This document shows, in pieces, positions 33,937 to 44,170 of a stretch of DNA of 64,000 bases (its first letter is position 1; every line of letters begins with the position of its first letter). The notes under the pieces were generated by a model. The model did not search any database, had not been told where the DNA came from, and was given only the letters and a program-made list of their open reading frames with translations. This DNA is from Salinimonas profundi (GTDB lineage: Bacteria > Pseudomonadota > Gammaproteobacteria > Enterobacterales > Alteromonadaceae). The stretch lies in contig NZ_JABBXD010000008.1 of assembly GCF_014750655.1 (NCBI RefSeq), forward strand, positions 1 through 64,000, in the 5' to 3' direction. The position numbers were made by a program, and so were the translations under genes.

Positions 33937-35313
33937 ATGGACTGGCTGTCTATTGTCCCACCCCTTGTGGCCATTGTGGTCGTTTTCTGGAAAAAAGAAG
34001 TCATTATGGCGCTGCTGCTTGCCGTGCTGACGGCAGAAGCGCTTATTCTGCTGCAATCAGCTGGTCAGAGTGTGCTGCTTTCGCCTATTACATCGGTAGA
34101 GCGTGTTATTGAGGTTGCAGCCAGTCCTGGCAATACCCGCATATTGCTGTTTTCGGTGTTAGTGGGTGCCTTGCTGGCTTATATACGGGATTCCGGTGGC
34201 GTTGCCGCCATGGTCAACTGGCTGACGGGTAAAGGCGTAGCCAAAAGCCGTCGTCAGGTAGGCGGGCTTACCATGGCCACAGGCATTGCCGTATTTATTG
34301 AGTCGAACCTTAGTGTGCTGACATCGGGCATCTTTGCCCGTGGCCTGTTCGACAAGTTTAAGATGAGCCGTGCGCGCCTGGCTTACATTATTGACAGTAC
34401 CAGCGCGCCCGTGTGTATTTTAATTTTGTTAAATGGCTGGGGTGCCTTTGTACTTGGTATGCTGGAAACCTACGAACTGCCCGCATCGGCAGTGAGCGTT
34501 CTGTGGGGCACCGTGCCGTTAAATTTTTATGCGTTATTTACCCTGCTCATCGTCATTTACACTATCGTGACCGACAAAGTGCACGGGCCGATGGCGCATG
34601 AAGAACAACAACAGCACCTGCAGGAAACGCCATTGGAAAGTGAGCCTGCGACCAAAGCCCGGTTTATGACCGTTCCGCTGGCAGTGATGGTATTCAGTAT
34701 GGTGGGGTTTATGTTCTGGACCGGCAATGGCGTACTGGCTGAGGGTAGCGGGAGTAAATCGGTGTTATATGCCACTGTACTGGCTACCGCGGTCGCGTAC
34801 TTGTTGTTGCTGACTCATAAGCGATTCACCCACCAGGAGGCGGTTAAAGTGGGCTTTAAAGGCATGGGTGAGCTGTTACCGCTGGTGACCATTGTTCTGC
34901 TCTCCCTAACGCTGGGAAGCAGCCTTAAAGTACTGGGAACCGGTGTGTTTGTATCTGGTATTGTGGGCGAGTACCTGCCACTGGTACTTATTGTTCCGAT
35001 GTTGTTTCTGGCTGGCGCTATCATGAGTTTTACCACAGGAACATCGTGGGGCACGTTTGCTATCTTAATTCCTATCGGAGTGCCGCTTATTCAGACACTC
35101 GGCTTGCCTCCTTCGCTGGTTATCGCGGCCATTCTGGGCGGCGGGATCTTTGGCGACCACTGTTCACCCATCTCAGATACCTCGGCAGTCTCATCTATTG
35201 CAGCAGGCTGTGACTTACTGACCCACGTCAGAACACAATTACCCTACGCCCTGCTGGCCGGAGGAATGACACTGGTGGCCTATTTCCTTGCCAGTGTCAT
35301 GCTGATTGGCTGA
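33937..35313 (+). CDS. NhaC/GntP-like permease
   Basis: 458 residues with about eleven TM helices. It resembles the NhaC-type Na+/H+ antiporter and ion-transporter superfamily (GVAVFIESN-like block as TGIAVFIESNLSVL, IIDSTSAPVC, MSFTTGTSWGTFAILIPIG, IFGDHCSPISDTSAVSS). The last block is typical of NhaC and related amino-acid and organic-acid permeases. Transport of a peptidoglycan breakdown product coupled to Na+ is possible from its position, divergent from nagZ by 174 bp, but is not shown by the sequence. Confidence 0.85.
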   Translation: MDWLSIVPPLVAIVVVFWKKEVIMALLLAVLTAEALILLQSAGQSVLLSPITSVERVIEVAASPGNTRILLFSVLVGALLAYIRDSGGVAAMVNWLTGKGVAKSRRQVGGLTMATGIAVFIESNLSVLTSGIFARGLFDKFKMSRARLAYIIDSTSAPVCILILLNGWGAFVLGMLETYELPASAVSVLWGTVPLNFYALFTLLIVIYTIVTDKVHGPMAHEEQQQHLQETPLESEPATKARFMTVPLAVMVFSMVGFMFWTGNGVLAEGSGSKSVLYATVLATAVAYLLLLTHKRFTHQEAVKVGFKGMGELLPLVTIVLLSLTLGSSLKVLGTGVFVSGIVGEYLPLVLIVPMLFLAGAIMSFTTGTSWGTFAILIPIGVPLIQTLGLPPSLVIAAILGGGIFGDHCSPISDTSAVSSIAAGCDLLTHVRTQLPYALLAGGMTLVAYFLASVMLIG

Positions 35314-35315
35314 GA

Positions 35316-35732
35316 TCAGGTAGCAAAAAGCTGATCCGGTGAGGCGAACGCTTTGAATTCCAGCGCGTTACCCGCCGGATCTTTAAAAAACATGGTAGCC
35401 TGCTCACCCGGCTGACCTTTGAATCGCACATACGGCGAAATAATGAAGTCTATCTGAGCGGTCTCCAGTCTGTCGGCTAATGCCTGCCACTCGGACATAC
35501 TCAGTACAACGCCAAAATGGGGGACTGGCACGGCATGGTCGTCAACGGCATTCTCGCCAGCCAGACCTGGCATGGTTTGCACTTCATGTGTAACCAACTG
35601 GTGCCCGAAAAAATTCCAGTCTATCCACTGCTTATCGCTACGGCCCTGTTCACAGCCCAGCGTATGGCCATAGAATGTTTTTGCTTTGTTTAAGTCATCC
35701 ACCGGAATCGCAAGATGAAACGGTTGTGGCAT
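35316..35732 (-). CDS. VOC-family protein
   Basis: 138 residues. FHLAIPVDDLNKAKTFYGHT opens the first module. VPHFGVVLSMSEWQALADRL opens the second. FFKDPAGNALEFKAF ends with the metal-ligand Glu. The layout and length match the dihydroxybiphenyl-dioxygenase-like/glyoxalase VOC proteins common in Alteromonas. It lies 9 bp downstream of the aldehyde dehydrogenase gene, so the two are probably co-transcribed and may deal with related aldehydes. Confidence 0.9.
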   Translation of the reverse strand: MPQPFHLAIPVDDLNKAKTFYGHTLGCEQGRSDKQWIDWNFFGHQLVTHEVQTMPGLAGENAVDDHAVPVPHFGVVLSMSEWQALADRLETAQIDFIISPYVRFKGQPGEQATMFFKDPAGNALEFKAFASPDQLFAT

Positions 35733-35741
35733 GCTTTTCTC

Positions 35742-37163
35742 CTATAACAACTTTTTTAACGCGGCCAGCTTCCAGTTCGAAAATGGCGCGTATCGCACTT
35801 TGATATCCATCCAGAACTTACGGGACATAACCGCTTTAAGATGACTCAGCTCATCAAACCCTGCCTTACCATGATAACGTCCCATGCCACTGGCACCGAC
35901 ACCGCCAAAAGGAAGGTCAGGATTGGTCATAAACATCATCGTGTCATTGATACAGACGCTCCCTGCACTGACCTGCCGGACGATCCGCTGCTCTACCGAT
36001 TTGCTGGTGGTAAATAAATACAACGCCAGCGGCTTGGGTTGCGCCTTGATGACAGGGAGCATATCGGAAAGCTGGGTGGTGGTAATAATAGGCAGAATGG
36101 GGCCAAAAATTTCCTCGCGCATGATCGCTGAATCTGCTGCGGGGTTCTCGACTAGCGTAGGAGCCATGGTGCAGTTTTCATGATCTACCTGACCGCCACT
36201 GATAACAGTAACCCCTTCAAGATAGCTTTCCAATCGCTGAAGATGACGCGTATTGATGATTTTGCCGTAGTCCTCACTGCTTGCAGGCGACTTACCATAC
36301 TGCTCACGGATCTCGGCTTTGATCGCTTGTACCAGTGCGTCTTTCACACAGGCTTCCACCACTACATAATCTGGCGCAACGCAGGTCTGCCCGCAGTTCA
36401 TCCACTTACCCCAGACAATCCGGCGCGCAGTGACCGCGATATCCGCAGAGCGCTCCACCAGACAAGGGCTCTTCCCGCCGAGTTCAAGCGTAACGGAACT
36501 AAGATGTTGCGCCGCAGCCTGCATGACGATTTTCCCGACGGTTTCACCGCCGGTATAAAAAATATGATCCCAGGAAAGCGCCAGCAGATCGGTGGTGATC
36601 GCCTTCCCCCCTTCGATCACAGCGATCGCGCTGTTGTCAAGGTACCTGGGGATAAGTTTTTGGATAAGGGCTGAGGTTGCCGGTGCCAGCTCGGACGGTT
36701 TAAGCAATACACAGTTACCCGCAGCAATGGCTGCAACGCAGGGAGCAAGCACCAGTTGCAGCGGATAATTCCATGCGCCAATCACCAGAACCGTGCCTAA
36801 GGGCTCGGCGATGATGTAGCTCTTACCCGGTTGGGCAGCCAGTGGCGTCGATACTTTTCTTGGTTTAACCCAGCTTTTTAAATGTTTTACCGTGTGTTTA
36901 ATGTCGTTAAGCAGAAAGCCTATTTCAGAGACCCAGCTTTCTGTTTTACACTTACCCAAGTCCTTGTATAACGCGTCTTGCAGAGATTCAGACTCATTTT
37001 CAAGTAATCGTTTGAGTGCATCCAGCTGACTTTTTCGCCAGCTTAAATCGAAGGTTTTTCCGGTATCAAAACTGGATTTGAGCTGCTCGTAAACGGCTGC
37101 GCATTGCCCGGCATTTTCCTGAAGGTGTTCACCGGATGAAGTAGAAGACTCGGACATACACAT
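35742..37163 (-). CDS. Aldehyde dehydrogenase, class-3/coniferyl aldehyde type
   Basis: 473 residues; a second Met two codons in is also a possible start. It has the NAD(P) fold with GAWNYPLQLVLAPCVAAIAA, TLELGGKSPCLVE (general base Glu) and WGKWMNCGQTCVAPDYV (catalytic Cys). It ends with DLPFGGVGASGMGRYHGKAG. A length under 480 and the hydrophobic C-terminus fit class-3 ALDH and CalB-like enzymes, which oxidise medium-chain or aromatic aldehydes. A VOC gene follows immediately. Confidence 0.93.
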   Translation of the reverse strand: MCMSESSTSSGEHLQENAGQCAAVYEQLKSSFDTGKTFDLSWRKSQLDALKRLLENESESLQDALYKDLGKCKTESWVSEIGFLLNDIKHTVKHLKSWVKPRKVSTPLAAQPGKSYIIAEPLGTVLVIGAWNYPLQLVLAPCVAAIAAGNCVLLKPSELAPATSALIQKLIPRYLDNSAIAVIEGGKAITTDLLALSWDHIFYTGGETVGKIVMQAAAQHLSSVTLELGGKSPCLVERSADIAVTARRIVWGKWMNCGQTCVAPDYVVVEACVKDALVQAIKAEIREQYGKSPASSEDYGKIINTRHLQRLESYLEGVTVISGGQVDHENCTMAPTLVENPAADSAIMREEIFGPILPIITTTQLSDMLPVIKAQPKPLALYLFTTSKSVEQRIVRQVSAGSVCINDTMMFMTNPDLPFGGVGASGMGRYHGKAGFDELSHLKAVMSRKFWMDIKVRYAPFSNWKLAALKKLL

Positions 37164-37239
37164 ATCACTGCTGATTGAGATTTATGCAGTATACCAGAGC
37201 ATCGTGGACTTAAAAGCGATAGGGGTATAGCAAAGGTTT

Positions 37240-37272
37240 TTAAGCACACAGCCTGCCGGTGCAGGCTGTGGA
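37240..37272 (-). terminator. Strong hairpin after purA, containing a DnaA-box match
   Basis: CACAGCCTGC (37247-37256) and GCAGGCTGTG (37261-37270) form a perfect 10-bp stem with loop CGGT, 25 bases after the purA stop. On the - strand a short A/T-rich stretch follows, but no clean T run. The stem edge includes TTATCCACA on the - strand (37267-37275), identical to the DnaA-box consensus. Confidence 0.6.
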
Positions 37273-37294
37273 TAACTTTATGGATAAAGTGTGA

Positions 37295-38626
<1,332 letters not shown>

Positions 38627-38751
38627 CTACCAGAGATCAACCTCAGTGATCATCTGTTTTTATGCGCAATTAATACACAAATCCCATTACGTAGCCATGC
38701 AATAGTTTTGAGCAATTACAACCTCACCGATCGTTCACAAATACTGATGCA

Positions 38752-38949
38752 TCACCGTAGTAGAAAAAACAATGCCACCAAACCGGCGATGACCAGAAAG
38801 GCGCCGGTCTGTCGTAATTCACCACCGGGCAATTGACTCAGCTTTTGCATAAGCCGTTGCCAGCGGTTGGGGAACAGAAGCGGACCCAAACCTTCAAGTA
38901 CCAGCACCAGGGCCAGCGCTATCCATACGCTATCGCCAATATCATTCAT
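38752..38949 (-). CDS. yjeT: DUF2065 membrane protein YjeT
   Basis: 65 residues: a first TM helix WIALALVLVLEGLGPLLFP, the conserved NRWQRLMQKLSQLP loop and a second TM helix ending ALFFLLR. This is the whole DUF2065 family length. In enterobacteria it lies between hflC and purA. Here purA follows, but the upstream neighbour is a kynureninase-like gene that overlaps its start by 8 bp. Confidence 0.93.
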   Translation of the reverse strand: MNDIGDSVWIALALVLVLEGLGPLLFPNRWQRLMQKLSQLPGGELRQTGAFLVIAGLVALFFLLR

Positions 38950-40102
38950 GTTTCAGGCACGCCAGATCAATATCCTGCACATCGTGATATAAACCAAATC
39001 CAAAGCGCAAACGATTGCCCCGGAAATCTGTTTGAATGTTGTTGTTGCGAAGAAACTGAGAGAGCATTTCTGTCACTTCACCATCAGGCAGACTAAAGGT
39101 CAGAAAGTGCCCCCTTTCACTTTCATCGTCAATCATCAGAGTTTCCCGGTTCAGCAATGGATGATGTTGCGCATCCAGTAAGTGCAGAAAATGCTGCTGC
39201 AGCGTTTTTACGTGCTTATCGATAGTAGCAACGTCTATCGACTGCTCGTCAAACAGACGTAACACTGCGCGCAACCGATATAGCGCGCAAAAATCCATGG
39301 TCGCGCCGGCAAACCGCATGGCATTGTTGGCATAGTTCACTCTGTCTGAGCGCGGCTCATGCAATTCACCAAACTCTGCGAACCAGCCGGTATAAACCGG
39401 CCGTAATGTGCACCCCGGCGGCACGTGAGCAAAACATGCACCCTCGCCTGCCTGGGCATACTTATACCCGCCCCCTAAGTAAAAAATGCGATCCGCTATG
39501 GGAGCAAGGTCTGTGGGCAATGCCATGAAACCATGATAACCATCAATCACAATGATCGTCTCGGAATCGGCCACCGCGTCCACAATCTCCTGTAAGTGTT
39601 TGACCACGTACCCAGAGTTGAAAAACACCTGGCTGAGAAAAATCATGTCCCATTTCTGCTCTAATATCGCGGTAATAAAACGCGCTTCAAAATCTGTAAA
39701 TGGCAGGGTCGACATCTGATGCAGCGATATCGCGCCGGTCTCATTAAGGCGACTTATCTGGCGGTTAAAGCTGTGAAACTCGCTGTCTGTCGATAAGATA
39801 GCAGGGGGTGATGTGTAATCCAGACAGCTTAGTAAGCGAGCAACCAGTTCATGAGTATTGGGGGCAAATACAATTTGTCCGGGCATCCCGGTATTGAGAA
39901 TATTGCTGATATAAGACTGTACCTGCGGCACGGCATTTGAAAAAAAATACGTCCACTTTTCGTCTACATATTTTGCGCTGTCTTCCCAGTATTCCAGCAT
40001 GGCTTCGCGTGTAACATCCGGCCAGTAATAGTGGCTGTGGCAACTGTAATGTTGCACGTCAGCGTTGGCGGTTAAAAAACGCCGATAAAATTGCTTGTAC
40101 AT
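38942..40102 (-). CDS. Kynureninase-like PLP enzyme (aminotransferase class V)
   Basis: 386 residues of fold-type I. The start YSCHSHYYWPDVTREAMLEY resembles kynureninase. IIVIDGYHGFMALP carries the PLP-binding Asp, and LGGGYKYAQAGEGACF carries the probable Schiff-base Lys. The following PVYTGWFAEF and ANNAMRFAGATMDF are also kynureninase-like. The substrate cannot be fixed: no tryptophan-catabolism gene is nearby. Its stop overlaps the yjeT start. Confidence 0.82.
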   Translation of the reverse strand: MYKQFYRRFLTANADVQHYSCHSHYYWPDVTREAMLEYWEDSAKYVDEKWTYFFSNAVPQVQSYISNILNTGMPGQIVFAPNTHELVARLLSCLDYTSPPAILSTDSEFHSFNRQISRLNETGAISLHQMSTLPFTDFEARFITAILEQKWDMIFLSQVFFNSGYVVKHLQEIVDAVADSETIIVIDGYHGFMALPTDLAPIADRIFYLGGGYKYAQAGEGACFAHVPPGCTLRPVYTGWFAEFGELHEPRSDRVNYANNAMRFAGATMDFCALYRLRAVLRLFDEQSIDVATIDKHVKTLQQHFLHLLDAQHHPLLNRETLMIDDESERGHFLTFSLPDGEVTEMLSQFLRNNNIQTDFRGNRLRFGFGLYHDVQDIDLACLKHE

Positions 40103-40183
40103 GGCAGCTCAACTCGTAAAGATTTTGTAAACTTTAACAAAAAAATATTATGCAAGGTAGTTATCTAATCAGCGAGGGATTCG

Positions 40184-40191
40184 TATACAAT
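40184..40191 (+). promoter_or_regulatory. Possible -10 region upstream of the 40248 gene
   Basis: TATACAAT lies 57 bases before the ATG at 40248 in the 145-bp divergent spacer with the kynureninase-like gene. The -35 is weak. Prediction only. Confidence 0.25.
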
Positions 40192-40247
40192 ACAGATTAG
40201 CAAGTACTTACTTGTATCTGAATGCAGCACCAAGAGCAGGCTTAATT

Positions 40248-40661
40248 ATGCGATTTCCCAGCTATGGCCAGTACTCACTGGATAAATCCGGCAATATGCT
40301 GGAAGTCTATGCCACTGGCGCATGGACGATGCCAACGACTCGCGCATTTGTCGAAGAGCTGCATTTTCTGGCTACCTCGTTTGATGATCAGCCCTGGGCG
40401 GCGCTGCTTGACGGCAGGCGCTGGGTTCTTACCACGCCGGAGTGTCAGAAGGTTCTGGCGGATGCGATTGTCATGTGCATAGAAAATGGGTTGCAACGCT
40501 CTGGTTATGTGCTGGATTCAGGAATGGTTAAGCGCGCCCAAATAGAACGCACTCATCCAAACCTGCACGATACCAGTCTGTATCCGCATTACACCCGGCA
40601 CTATTTTGATGGGTACTTTGCTGCACTTAAATGGCTGAAAGCGGAAGGGTACTCTCCATAA
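40248..40661 (+). CDS. Hypothetical cytoplasmic protein
   Basis: 137 residues from ATG 40248 (an earlier in-frame start at 40212 adds 12 poorly supported residues). The sequence is soluble. The opening segments (SYGQYSLDKSGNMLEVYATG, a TTRAFVEELHFLA helix, WAALLDGRRWVLTTPE) suggest an alternating alpha/beta fold similar to STAS-type or SpoIIAA-like domains, but this is weak. Stands alone between divergent and convergent neighbours. Confidence 0.6.
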   Translation: MRFPSYGQYSLDKSGNMLEVYATGAWTMPTTRAFVEELHFLATSFDDQPWAALLDGRRWVLTTPECQKVLADAIVMCIENGLQRSGYVLDSGMVKRAQIERTHPNLHDTSLYPHYTRHYFDGYFAALKWLKAEGYSP

Positions 40662-40673
40662 AGCACCCTGCCA

Positions 40674-40696
40674 CAAAAAAGCCCGCTGCTGCGGGC
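40674..40696 (-). terminator. Intrinsic terminator of the ybbN gene
   Basis: GCCCGC-TGCT-GCGGGC (40681-40696) with a T run on the - strand, 20 bases after the ybbN stop. It may also slow transcripts from the convergent 40248 gene. Confidence 0.85.
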
Positions 40697-40716
40697 CTGG
40701 TTGTAACGCACTATTT

Positions 40717-41577
40717 CTAGTAAAGCAGGCTATAAACCTTGCGACGATACAGCGACTTTTGCGGATCGCCATCGGCCAGTGCATTAATCATATCCAGCAT
40801 GACTTTTTTCGCTTCCCCAAAGTTCAGGTCAGTAAGCAGCACCTCATGCAATAAAGGTAACGCTTCATCCACTTTATGCGCCTGCTGTAACTGAATAGCC
40901 AGATCAATTTTCAGTTGTAAATCATCCGGATTCTTTTCTACTGCAGCCTGCAGTTCTCTCAGCTCGGGGGAATCCGCCGCCTGTTCAGCCAATTCGACCT
41001 TTCCGGTCAGCGTCTGATATCGCTGGTCCTGATCAACCAGACGAATCGTCTCCAGCTCTGCTTTAGCCTGCGCTATCGAGCCTGTTTCAATAAGACAGTC
41101 AATGTACAGATATTTGGCATCACTGTTATCAGCGTTCAAATCTACAGCCTGTTTAGCCAAAGGGAACGCACTTTGATAATCGCCCTGCTGAACAAACTGA
41201 GCAGCCTGCTGCAACTCTGCATCACCAGGCTGAGGCAGGTATTTTGCCAGCATCTCCCGGATCTGGCTTTCTGACTGCATGCCAGCGAAGCCATCTACTG
41301 GCTGACCGGCCTGCACAACCATCACGGTGGGCAGGTTGCGAATACCAAACTGGGCAGCGATTTCCTGCTGCGCTTCGCAATCGACACGTGCCAGAATCAT
41401 GTCGTTCTTATATTCAGATGCAATTTTTTCCAGCATTGGCATAAGATCTTTGCAGGGTTCACACCACTGCGCCCAGAAGTCCACCAATACCAGCTTTTCC
41501 TGCGATTGCTGCAGAATTACCTGCTGGAAGTTCTCAGGCGTAATATCTACCACATTGTTTTCGACTAGGTTGTCCAT
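40717..41577 (-). CDS. ybbN: Thioredoxin-TPR co-chaperone YbbN/CnoX
   Basis: 286 residues, the family length. Residues 1-110 are a thioredoxin fold with active site WCEPC (C39, C42) and cis-Pro NLPTVMV. Residues about 115-285 are tetratricopeptide-type helices ending MLDMINALADGD..LYRRKVYSLLY. In E. coli CnoX the redox site is altered. Here both cysteines are kept, so thiol exchange is possible. It guards GroEL and EF-Tu substrates against aggregation. Confidence 0.94.
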   Translation of the reverse strand: MDNLVENNVVDITPENFQQVILQQSQEKLVLVDFWAQWCEPCKDLMPMLEKIASEYKNDMILARVDCEAQQEIAAQFGIRNLPTVMVVQAGQPVDGFAGMQSESQIREMLAKYLPQPGDAELQQAAQFVQQGDYQSAFPLAKQAVDLNADNSDAKYLYIDCLIETGSIAQAKAELETIRLVDQDQRYQTLTGKVELAEQAADSPELRELQAAVEKNPDDLQLKIDLAIQLQQAHKVDEALPLLHEVLLTDLNFGEAKKVMLDMINALADGDPQKSLYRRKVYSLLY

Positions 41578-41710
41578 CGTTATTTGCCCGTGATTTTACA
41601 ATTTGCCTGATGATATGGGGCAAGGCGCTGAAAAAACAAGCCACCTGGTGTTTGCAATGGCGTGGATGCAGCCGTACAGTTAACATTACTATTACATCAG
41701 GGCAGTCGCC

Positions 41711-42070
41711 ATGTCTGAACATAAAGAATATCAAAGGTTTAAAGATTTTTATCCTTACTATCTCTCTGAACATGAAGATGCCACCTGCCGCCTGCTGCAT
41801 TTTGTCGGCTCCTGGCTGGTTCTTGCGGTCATTGCGCTGGCGATTGTCACATCGCAGTGGTGGTACCTGGCACTGCTACCGGTTATCGGCTACGGCTTTG
41901 CCTGGGTGGGCCATTTCTTTTTTGAAAAAAACCGTCCCGCGACATTCTCGTATCCACTTTATAGTCTGATGGGCGACTGGGTCATGTTTAAGGATATCCT
42001 GATGGGTCGGGTATCACTAAAAGGTCGCGCACATGATGACCTGAACACATCCCACTCGCATAAACACTAA
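41711..42070 (+). CDS. Mpo1/DUF962-like membrane protein
   Basis: 119 residues with two to three TM helices. FYPYYLSEHEDATCRLLHFV, the following GSW, GYGFAWVGHFFFEKNRPATF and LMGDWVMFKDI are the conserved blocks of the DUF962 family, with four invariant His or Asp positions. Yeast Mpo1 of this family is an iron-dependent dioxygenase of fatty-acid alpha-oxidation. The bacterial role is unproven. The S9 peptidase gene follows after 16 bp. Confidence 0.88.
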   Translation: MSEHKEYQRFKDFYPYYLSEHEDATCRLLHFVGSWLVLAVIALAIVTSQWWYLALLPVIGYGFAWVGHFFFEKNRPATFSYPLYSLMGDWVMFKDILMGRVSLKGRAHDDLNTSHSHKH

Positions 42071-42086
42071 CAAAAAAGGAACCTCT

Positions 42087-44159
42087 ATGGGGATCAAACG
42101 AACCTGGCTGGGATTTAGCGCAGCGCTGCTTTCTACCCTGACTTATGGGCAATCTAAAGACACTGCACTGCCCGATACACTCCAATATAACGATGTCTTT
42201 AATATTGAATATGCCTCATCACCGTTTTTCGGCAAGGAAGATGACACACTGTACTATGTACGACGTAGTATGGATATTATGTCTGATCGAACCCTGTCTT
42301 CGCTTTGGCAAATCGATCTGGACGGTAAGGCACATCGTCCGTTTCTTACTGATAAAGGTAACATTTATCAGCCGGCTTTATCCCCTGACGGTACCAAACT
42401 GGCGTTTGTGAGCGACCACAGCGGCAGCGCGCAGTTGTATGTTCACTATATGGACAGTGGCTTGCAGGCGAAGCTGACCAACCTGCAGGAAGCCCCTTCA
42501 AATATAGTCTGGTCGCCGGACAGTGAGCAACTGGCATTTACCGCATTTACACCGGCTCAGCCAGAAACGTTATTTAAAGGAATGCCCGGCAAACCGGAAG
42601 GTGCGAAATGGGCCGAGCCAGCCAAGTATATCGAACGTACAGAATACCGTTCTGATGGTGCCGGGTATCTGCGTGACGGTCATAGCCAAATCTATGTACT
42701 ACCGGTAGCCGGTGGTACAGCACGCCAGCTGACCACCGGCGATTATCCAAACAGCGGTAACCTGAGCTTCTCCAGTGATGGAAAGTGGATTTATTTTGCT
42801 GGCGATCGTACAGAAAATTACGCGCTTCATCCGCTGCGCTCAGATGTGTTCAGGGTGAACACCACCAGCCGCAAGGTTGAACAGGTCACCACCATCGAAG
42901 GGCCAGAAGGCAATCCCAAGGTGAGTCCGGACGGCAAATACCTGGCATTCACCCAATTAAACGATCGCAAAAAATCTTACCAGAACAGTGATTTAGTTAT
43001 CATGAAGTTGCCGTCCGGCGACATGACGCGATTGACCAGTGATTTGGATCGTGCCATTGGTGCGTTTGAATGGGCAGATGACAGTCGCTCACTGGTATTT
43101 GCGTATCAGGATAAAGGTCAGACCCGCCTGGCCCGCACCAGTTTAAAAGGTAAGTTCAGTAAGCTGGATGTCACCATTGGTGGGCAGTCGCTGGGCAGAC
43201 CGTATACTTCTGGCGAGTTTGCCGTAGCCAGTGATGACAGTGTTGCGTACACCACAGATGACCCACTGCGTCCTGCCGATCTCGCTATCGCCGGTAAAAA
43301 TGGCAAAAGCACCGTGCTCACCCAACTTAATGAGGACGCTTTCGGACATTTAAACCTGGCCAGGGTCGAAAGCCTGCCGGTTAAGGCGTCGGTGGATGAT
43401 CGTGATATCGATGCCTGGATTGCCTATCCACCGAATTACGATAAGAATAAATCCTACCCGATGATTCTTGAGATCCACGGTGGCCCCCATGCGGCATACG
43501 GCCCGCATTTTTCTATGGAAATTCAGCTGATGGCTGCCAACGGGTATGTGGTGGTTTGGTCGAACCCGCGCGGCAGCTCTTCTTACGGTGAGGAGTTCGG
43601 TAATCTTATCCACCATAATTATCCTTCTGATGATTATCAGGATTTAATGGATGTGGTGGACGCTGCGATAGCCAAGGCCAATATCAGCAAAGAAAACCTG
43701 TTTATTACCGGCGGTTCCGGTGGCGGTGTGCTGACCGCCTGGTCCATCGGTAAAACGGATCGCTTTGCAGCCGCAGTGGTTGCCAAACCGGTTATTAACT
43801 GGATGAGCTTTGCGCTTACGGCTGATGCTTATCCTTACTTTTCACAGTACTGGATGCCGGGCAAACCCTGGGAAGTTGCTGATCACCTGTGGGAACACTC
43901 TCCGCTGTCATTAGTGGGTAACGTAAAAACCCCTACATTGCTGTTAACGGGTGAATCTGACTATCGCACCCCGATCAGCGAATCAGAGCAGTTCTATCAG
44001 GCGCTTCGCCTGCAGGGTGTTGAGTCCGCGATGGTGAGGATCCCCGGCGCGTCGCACGGTATTGCGGCTAAGCCATCAAGACTGATTCAAAAGGTTGGTA
44101 ATATTCTGGCGTGGTTTGAGCGTTATCGTTCAGATAAACGCGCGGAAAAGTCTGAATAA
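42087..44159 (+). CDS. Secreted S9-family prolyl oligopeptidase-like peptidase
   Basis: 690 residues with a signal peptide (FSAALLSTLTYGQ). Residues about 60-400 are a WD40-like beta-propeller (repeated LSPDGTKLAFVSD, WSPDSEQLAFT, VSPDGKYLAF). About 430-690 is an alpha/beta hydrolase with HGGPHAAYG, GGSGGGVLTAW around the Ser nucleophile, an Asp in TGESDYRTP and the His in PGASHGI. It is of the acylaminoacyl-peptidase/DPP type and would cut short peptides in the periplasm. AAAAAAGGAACC precedes the ATG. Confidence 0.94.
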   Translation: MGIKRTWLGFSAALLSTLTYGQSKDTALPDTLQYNDVFNIEYASSPFFGKEDDTLYYVRRSMDIMSDRTLSSLWQIDLDGKAHRPFLTDKGNIYQPALSPDGTKLAFVSDHSGSAQLYVHYMDSGLQAKLTNLQEAPSNIVWSPDSEQLAFTAFTPAQPETLFKGMPGKPEGAKWAEPAKYIERTEYRSDGAGYLRDGHSQIYVLPVAGGTARQLTTGDYPNSGNLSFSSDGKWIYFAGDRTENYALHPLRSDVFRVNTTSRKVEQVTTIEGPEGNPKVSPDGKYLAFTQLNDRKKSYQNSDLVIMKLPSGDMTRLTSDLDRAIGAFEWADDSRSLVFAYQDKGQTRLARTSLKGKFSKLDVTIGGQSLGRPYTSGEFAVASDDSVAYTTDDPLRPADLAIAGKNGKSTVLTQLNEDAFGHLNLARVESLPVKASVDDRDIDAWIAYPPNYDKNKSYPMILEIHGGPHAAYGPHFSMEIQLMAANGYVVVWSNPRGSSSYGEEFGNLIHHNYPSDDYQDLMDVVDAAIAKANISKENLFITGGSGGGVLTAWSIGKTDRFAAAVVAKPVINWMSFALTADAYPYFSQYWMPGKPWEVADHLWEHSPLSLVGNVKTPTLLLTGESDYRTPISESEQFYQALRLQGVESAMVRIPGASHGIAAKPSRLIQKVGNILAWFERYRSDKRAEKSE

Positions 44160-44170
44160 TCCTAAGGCTC

